From PALSA-555 sp963731625 (lineage in GTDB: Bacteria; Actinomycetota; Acidimicrobiia; IMCC26256; PALSA-555): a stretch of 64,000 nucleotides of DNA. Positions 61,251-64,000 of the stretch are shown piece by piece (position 1 is the stretch's first letter; every line of letters starts with the position of its first letter). The notes beneath the pieces were generated by a model, which saw only the letters and a list, made by a program, of their open reading frames with translations, did no database searches and had not been told where the DNA came from. The position numbers and the translations under genes are program-made. The stretch covers positions 1,240,001 through 1,304,000 of the forward strand of contig CAVSWH010000001.1 of NCBI GenBank assembly GCA_963731625.1. The letters are read 5' to 3'.

Positions 61251-61490
61251 GTGGACCAGCCGATGCGCCAGGCGACGCACAGCTTCGTGCTCGTCTGCCT
61301 CGCCACCCTGACGTTCTTCGCGTTCGTCATCGGCTCCGGCCTGACCGGCGCCCTCGGCCAGTCCGTCTTCGGCTTCCTGTTCGGCGTCGCGCTGCTCGCG
61401 TACGTGTGGCGCCGCCTCGACCCCGAGGCCCGCCAGCGGGTCGTCGTGCAGACACGCCGGGTCCTGCACCGCTCACCCGCCCAGCCCTGA
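61251..61490 (+). CDS. Small membrane protein, unknown
   Basis: A 79-residue protein from a GTG. Two hydrophobic helices (SFVLVCLATLTFFAFVIGSG and GQSVFGFLFGVALLAYVW) are followed by a basic tail (RRLDPEARQRVVVQTRRVLH). The function is unknown. It lies between the SRPBCC and amidohydrolase genes on the same strand. Confidence 0.5.
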   Translation: MDQPMRQATHSFVLVCLATLTFFAFVIGSGLTGALGQSVFGFLFGVALLAYVWRRLDPEARQRVVVQTRRVLHRSPAQP

Positions 61491-61547
61491 CCCGGCGCGG
61501 CGCGGCGGCCGACGCGGTTGAATGGCGCCGGAACCAGAGGAGCCGCG

Positions 61548-62990
61548 ATGACCACCACGACCGGACGACGCGCCGCCTCCGTCCGCGAGGCGACCGGCCA
61601 CCCGATCATCGACGCGGACGGGCACTTCGTCGAGATCGGGCCGCTGCTCGACGACGAGCTCTGCGCCGGCCTCGAGGAGCTGGGCGGCGCAGCGCTGCGC
61701 GACCGGTTTCGCGCCGGGCGCGTGGCGCCGACCGACACGGCGTCGAACCTCGCCGACCGCGGCGACCCATCGGTGCGGGCCGAGTGGCGGGCGATGCCCT
61801 CCTGGTGGGGCTGGCCGACCCACGACGCCCGGGACCGGGCGACCGCGCACCTCCCCGCGCTGTTGTACGAGCGCCTCGACGAGCTCGGGATCGACTACAC
61901 GATCCTGTACCCGTCGATGAGCCTCGCGTTCTTCGAGGAGGCCGACGAGGAGCTGTCGTCCGCGCTCTGCCGGGTCGTGAACGCCTCGCACGCGCGCGTG
62001 TTCGCGCCGTATGCCGACCGGTGCACGGTCGGTGCGCTCATCCCGATGAACACACCCGAGCAGGCGATCGCCGAGCTGGAGCACGCGGTGACCGAGCTCG
62101 GCGCGAAGTCGGTGCTCATGGCCGGGTACGCGCGCCGACCCGTCGGCCGCGACGCGTACCGCCTCGACATGTTCGGGCTCGACAGCGAGCACGACTACGA
62201 CCCGTTCTGGGCCCGGTGCACGGAGCTCGGCGTAGCGCCGGTCGTGCACAGCGCGCTGCAGCACCACCGGGTGACGCGGTCGATCTCGAACTACGTGTAC
62301 AACCACATCGACGGCCTCGCGGCGGCGCATGCATCGCTCGCCAAGTCGCTGTACCTCGGTGGCGTGACCCGGCGCTTCCCGACCCTCCATGTCGGCTTCC
62401 TCGAGGGCGGCGTGGCGTGGGCGGCCAGTCTCTGGGCCGGGCTCGTCGGCCACTGGGAGAAGCGCAACGGCCAGGCGATCGCCGGCCTCGACCCGGACCG
62501 CCTCGACGTAGACGAGCTGCTGACGTACTTCGCTCGCTACGGCGACGACGCCGTGACGTCGCGCCTCGACGAGCTGCGGGCCTACTACTCGCGCCCGGCG
62601 GCGCGGCCCGCCCAGCTCGACGAGTTCGCGGCGCTGGGCGTCGCCGACGCGGCCGAGCTGCGCACCCTGTTCGAGTCGCGCTTCTACTTCGGGTGCGAGG
62701 CCGACGACCCGCTCGTGACGTGGGCGTTCCGAGAGGACGTGAACCCGCTCGGGATGCGGCTTCGGCCGGTCCTCGGCTCGGACATCTCGCACTGGGACGT
62801 GCCCGACATGACCGAGCCGGTGGCGGAGGCGTTCGAGCTTGTCGAGCGCGGCCTGCTCGGGGCCCGGGAGTTCCGGGAGCTCACCCTGGTCAACCCGGTG
62901 CGGCTCCACGCCGCGGGGAACCCGCGCTTCTTCGAGGGCACCTGCTGCGAGCAGGCCGCCGCCGAGGTGCTCGCCACCGAGCCGGCCTGA
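61548..62990 (+). CDS. Amidohydrolase-family metal-dependent hydrolase/decarboxylase
   Basis: A 480-residue protein of the amidohydrolase (PF04909-like) family. The N-terminal metal-site strand is HPIIDADGHFVEIGPLLDDE. VVHSALQHHRVTRSIS supplies further histidines, and VLGSDISHWDVPDMTEPVAE the late Asp/His. Family members include ACMSD- and gamma-resorcylate-type decarboxylases and several hydrolases. The ATG at this place has a GAGGAG ribosome-binding site; an earlier in-frame ATG is less good. It ends 5 bp before the CitE-like gene, so the two are one unit. Confidence 0.85.
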   Translation: MTTTTGRRAASVREATGHPIIDADGHFVEIGPLLDDELCAGLEELGGAALRDRFRAGRVAPTDTASNLADRGDPSVRAEWRAMPSWWGWPTHDARDRATAHLPALLYERLDELGIDYTILYPSMSLAFFEEADEELSSALCRVVNASHARVFAPYADRCTVGALIPMNTPEQAIAELEHAVTELGAKSVLMAGYARRPVGRDAYRLDMFGLDSEHDYDPFWARCTELGVAPVVHSALQHHRVTRSISNYVYNHIDGLAAAHASLAKSLYLGGVTRRFPTLHVGFLEGGVAWAASLWAGLVGHWEKRNGQAIAGLDPDRLDVDELLTYFARYGDDAVTSRLDELRAYYSRPAARPAQLDEFAALGVADAAELRTLFESRFYFGCEADDPLVTWAFREDVNPLGMRLRPVLGSDISHWDVPDMTEPVAEAFELVERGLLGAREFRELTLVNPVRLHAAGNPRFFEGTCCEQAAAEVLATEPA

Positions 62991-62995
62991 TCGCC

Positions 62996-63934
62996 ATGGA
63001 CCGCGACACCGCGCCGCCGCTGCGCTCGGTGCTGTTCGTCGCCGGCGACCAGCCGGCCGACCTGGAGCGGGCGTGGACGAGCGGCGCCGACTCGATCGTG
63101 ATCGACCTCGAGGAGCCGCGCACCCCGTTCCCGGAGGCAGCACGCGAGGTGGCACGGCGGCAGGTGCGCGCCTTCCTCGACGGGATCGACCCCGGCGTCG
63201 CGCGGCCGCTGCGCTTCGTGCGCGTCCAGCCGCCGGCCACGGGCCAGACGCTGAAGGACCTGCGGGCCGCGATGGGTCCCAGCCTCCACGCGATTCTCGT
63301 GCCGAAGGTGCGAGGCCCCGCCTCGATCCACGCGGTGGACGCGCTGCTCGCCTGCATGGAGGTCGAGGTCGGGCTGCCCGTCGGGTCCGTCGCCGTGTAC
63401 CCCATCCTCGAGACCGCCGAGGCGCTCCGCCTGGCCTACGAGATCGCCGTCGCCTCGCCCCGCGTCGCGTTCATGGGGGGCGCGGTCTCGCGCTTCGGCG
63501 ACATCCACCAGGCCCTCGGGTACCGCTGGACGGCGGAGGGCCGCGAGACGCTGTTCCTGCGGTCGAAGGTCCTCGTCGACGCGCGCGCCGCGGGGATCCG
63601 CTACCCGATCAGCGGCATGTGGGGCGGCGACCGCGACGACCTCGCGGGGCTGCGGGCCTGGGCGAACCAGCTGCGCGACCTCGGGTACTACGGGATGATG
63701 CTGGGCGACCCGGCGCACATCCCGCTCGTTCACGAGGTGTTCACCCCGACGTCGGACGAGGTCGCCTACTGGCAGGACCTCGACCGGCTGGCTCGCGAGG
63801 CCGAGGCGGGCGACGGTGCGCGCGTCACGTACGGCGACGCCAGCCAGGGTGAGGGCCACGTCGTGCACATCGCGCACGTCGGGTCCGCCCGCCGCAACCT
63901 CGCCTGGGCCCGGGAACTGGGCGTCGCGCCGTAG
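62996..63934 (+). CDS. HpcH/HpaI aldolase/CitE-like lyase
   Basis: A 312-residue TIM-barrel enzyme: RSVLFVAGDQPADLERAWTS, GADSIVIDLEEPRTPFPEAA with the metal-site acids, RFVRVQPPATGQTLKDLRAA, ILVPKVRGPASIHAVDALL and VAVYPILETAEALRLAYEIA. Members cleave or form C-C bonds in 2-keto-3-deoxy acids, malyl-CoA, citramalyl-CoA or citryl compounds. The adjacent amidohydrolase gene suggests joint breakdown of a ring-cleavage or branched acid. No obvious RBS is seen; it is probably co-translated. Confidence 0.84.
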   Translation: MDRDTAPPLRSVLFVAGDQPADLERAWTSGADSIVIDLEEPRTPFPEAAREVARRQVRAFLDGIDPGVARPLRFVRVQPPATGQTLKDLRAAMGPSLHAILVPKVRGPASIHAVDALLACMEVEVGLPVGSVAVYPILETAEALRLAYEIAVASPRVAFMGGAVSRFGDIHQALGYRWTAEGRETLFLRSKVLVDARAAGIRYPISGMWGGDRDDLAGLRAWANQLRDLGYYGMMLGDPAHIPLVHEVFTPTSDEVAYWQDLDRLAREAEAGDGARVTYGDASQGEGHVVHIAHVGSARRNLAWARELGVAP

Positions 63935-63944
63935 GCACCGCCCG

Positions 63945-64000
63945 ATGGATGGCCCGGCGGCCGCACGGATAGGCGTCGAGGAAGAGGTGCCGTGGACGGC
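63945..64000 (+). CDS. Possible start of a gene running out of the window
   Basis: An ATG 11 bases after the lyase stop opens a frame (MDGPAAARIGVEEEVPWT) that continues to the window edge. It is too short for any family call; it could be the next gene of the same operon. Confidence 0.25.
   Translation, partial: MDGPAAARIGVEEEVPWT

Overview
The window is very GC-rich with dense, closely packed genes, many GTG starts and frequent 4-bp ATGA/GTGA overlaps. Two WhiB-type proteins, an F420-type luciferase-like oxidoreductase, an ECF sigma/anti-sigma/RseB-like trio, several CaiB/BaiF CoA-transferases and TetR regulators point to an actinobacterium, probably of the Acidimicrobiia type. That placement is inferred from gene content, not from a marker phylogeny. 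No rRNA, tRNA, CRISPR array, phage or insertion sequence was seen.

Layout. 0-11 kb: tail of phoU, two whiB genes, a DUF1275 membrane protein, the sigma/anti-sigma/RseB operon with a tiny membrane gene upstream, an F420-type oxidoreductase, a broken glutamate formiminotransferase gene, a macro-domain protein, and a MoxR-like ATPase plus VWA protein separated by a lipoprotein gene on the other strand. 11-26.6 kb: succinate dehydrogenase sdhCAB, transsulfuration genes (cystathionine gamma-synthase/lyase and beta-synthase), a TetR with a divergent ABC-2 exporter, a broken FGGY sugar kinase gene, exonuclease VII (xseAB), an orphan DNA methyltransferase and a primary-like sigma-70 factor. 26.6-35.3 kb: aldehyde dehydrogenase, three CaiB/BaiF CoA-transferases, a PASTA lipoprotein gene, a 2-hydroxyacid dehydrogenase, a dienelactone hydrolase and a pirin. 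35.3-46.1 kb: cell-envelope and signalling genes: a possible RNA leader with a mini-ORF, a membrane HD protein without the GYP motif, a canonical HD-GYP protein, a secreted lipase, an L,D-transpeptidase, and a large protein joining two apparently dead enzyme domains to a flippase-like membrane domain. 46.1-56.1 kb: a catabolic/uptake block with TetR regulators, a TauD-like dioxygenase, a ThDP enzyme, an SDR, a CoA-transferase, a branched-chain-type solute-binding protein and a fused LivH-LivM permease. 56.2-64 kb: UvrD-like helicase, NTF2-like protein, GGDEF diguanylate cyclase, thioesterase, SRPBCC protein, amidohydrolase and a CitE-like lyase.

Two themes stand out. First, regulatory DNA: a 22-bp perfect palindrome spans the -10 region and start codon of an apparently leaderless tetR; a second palindrome lies between a tetR and its exporter; a possible structured leader precedes a 30-residue mini-ORF. 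Second, five genes are split by a reading-frame change that is resolved in every case by skipping exactly one base. This repeated pattern suggests either insertion errors in the assembly or real recent decay, and it should be settled before those genes are called non-functional.
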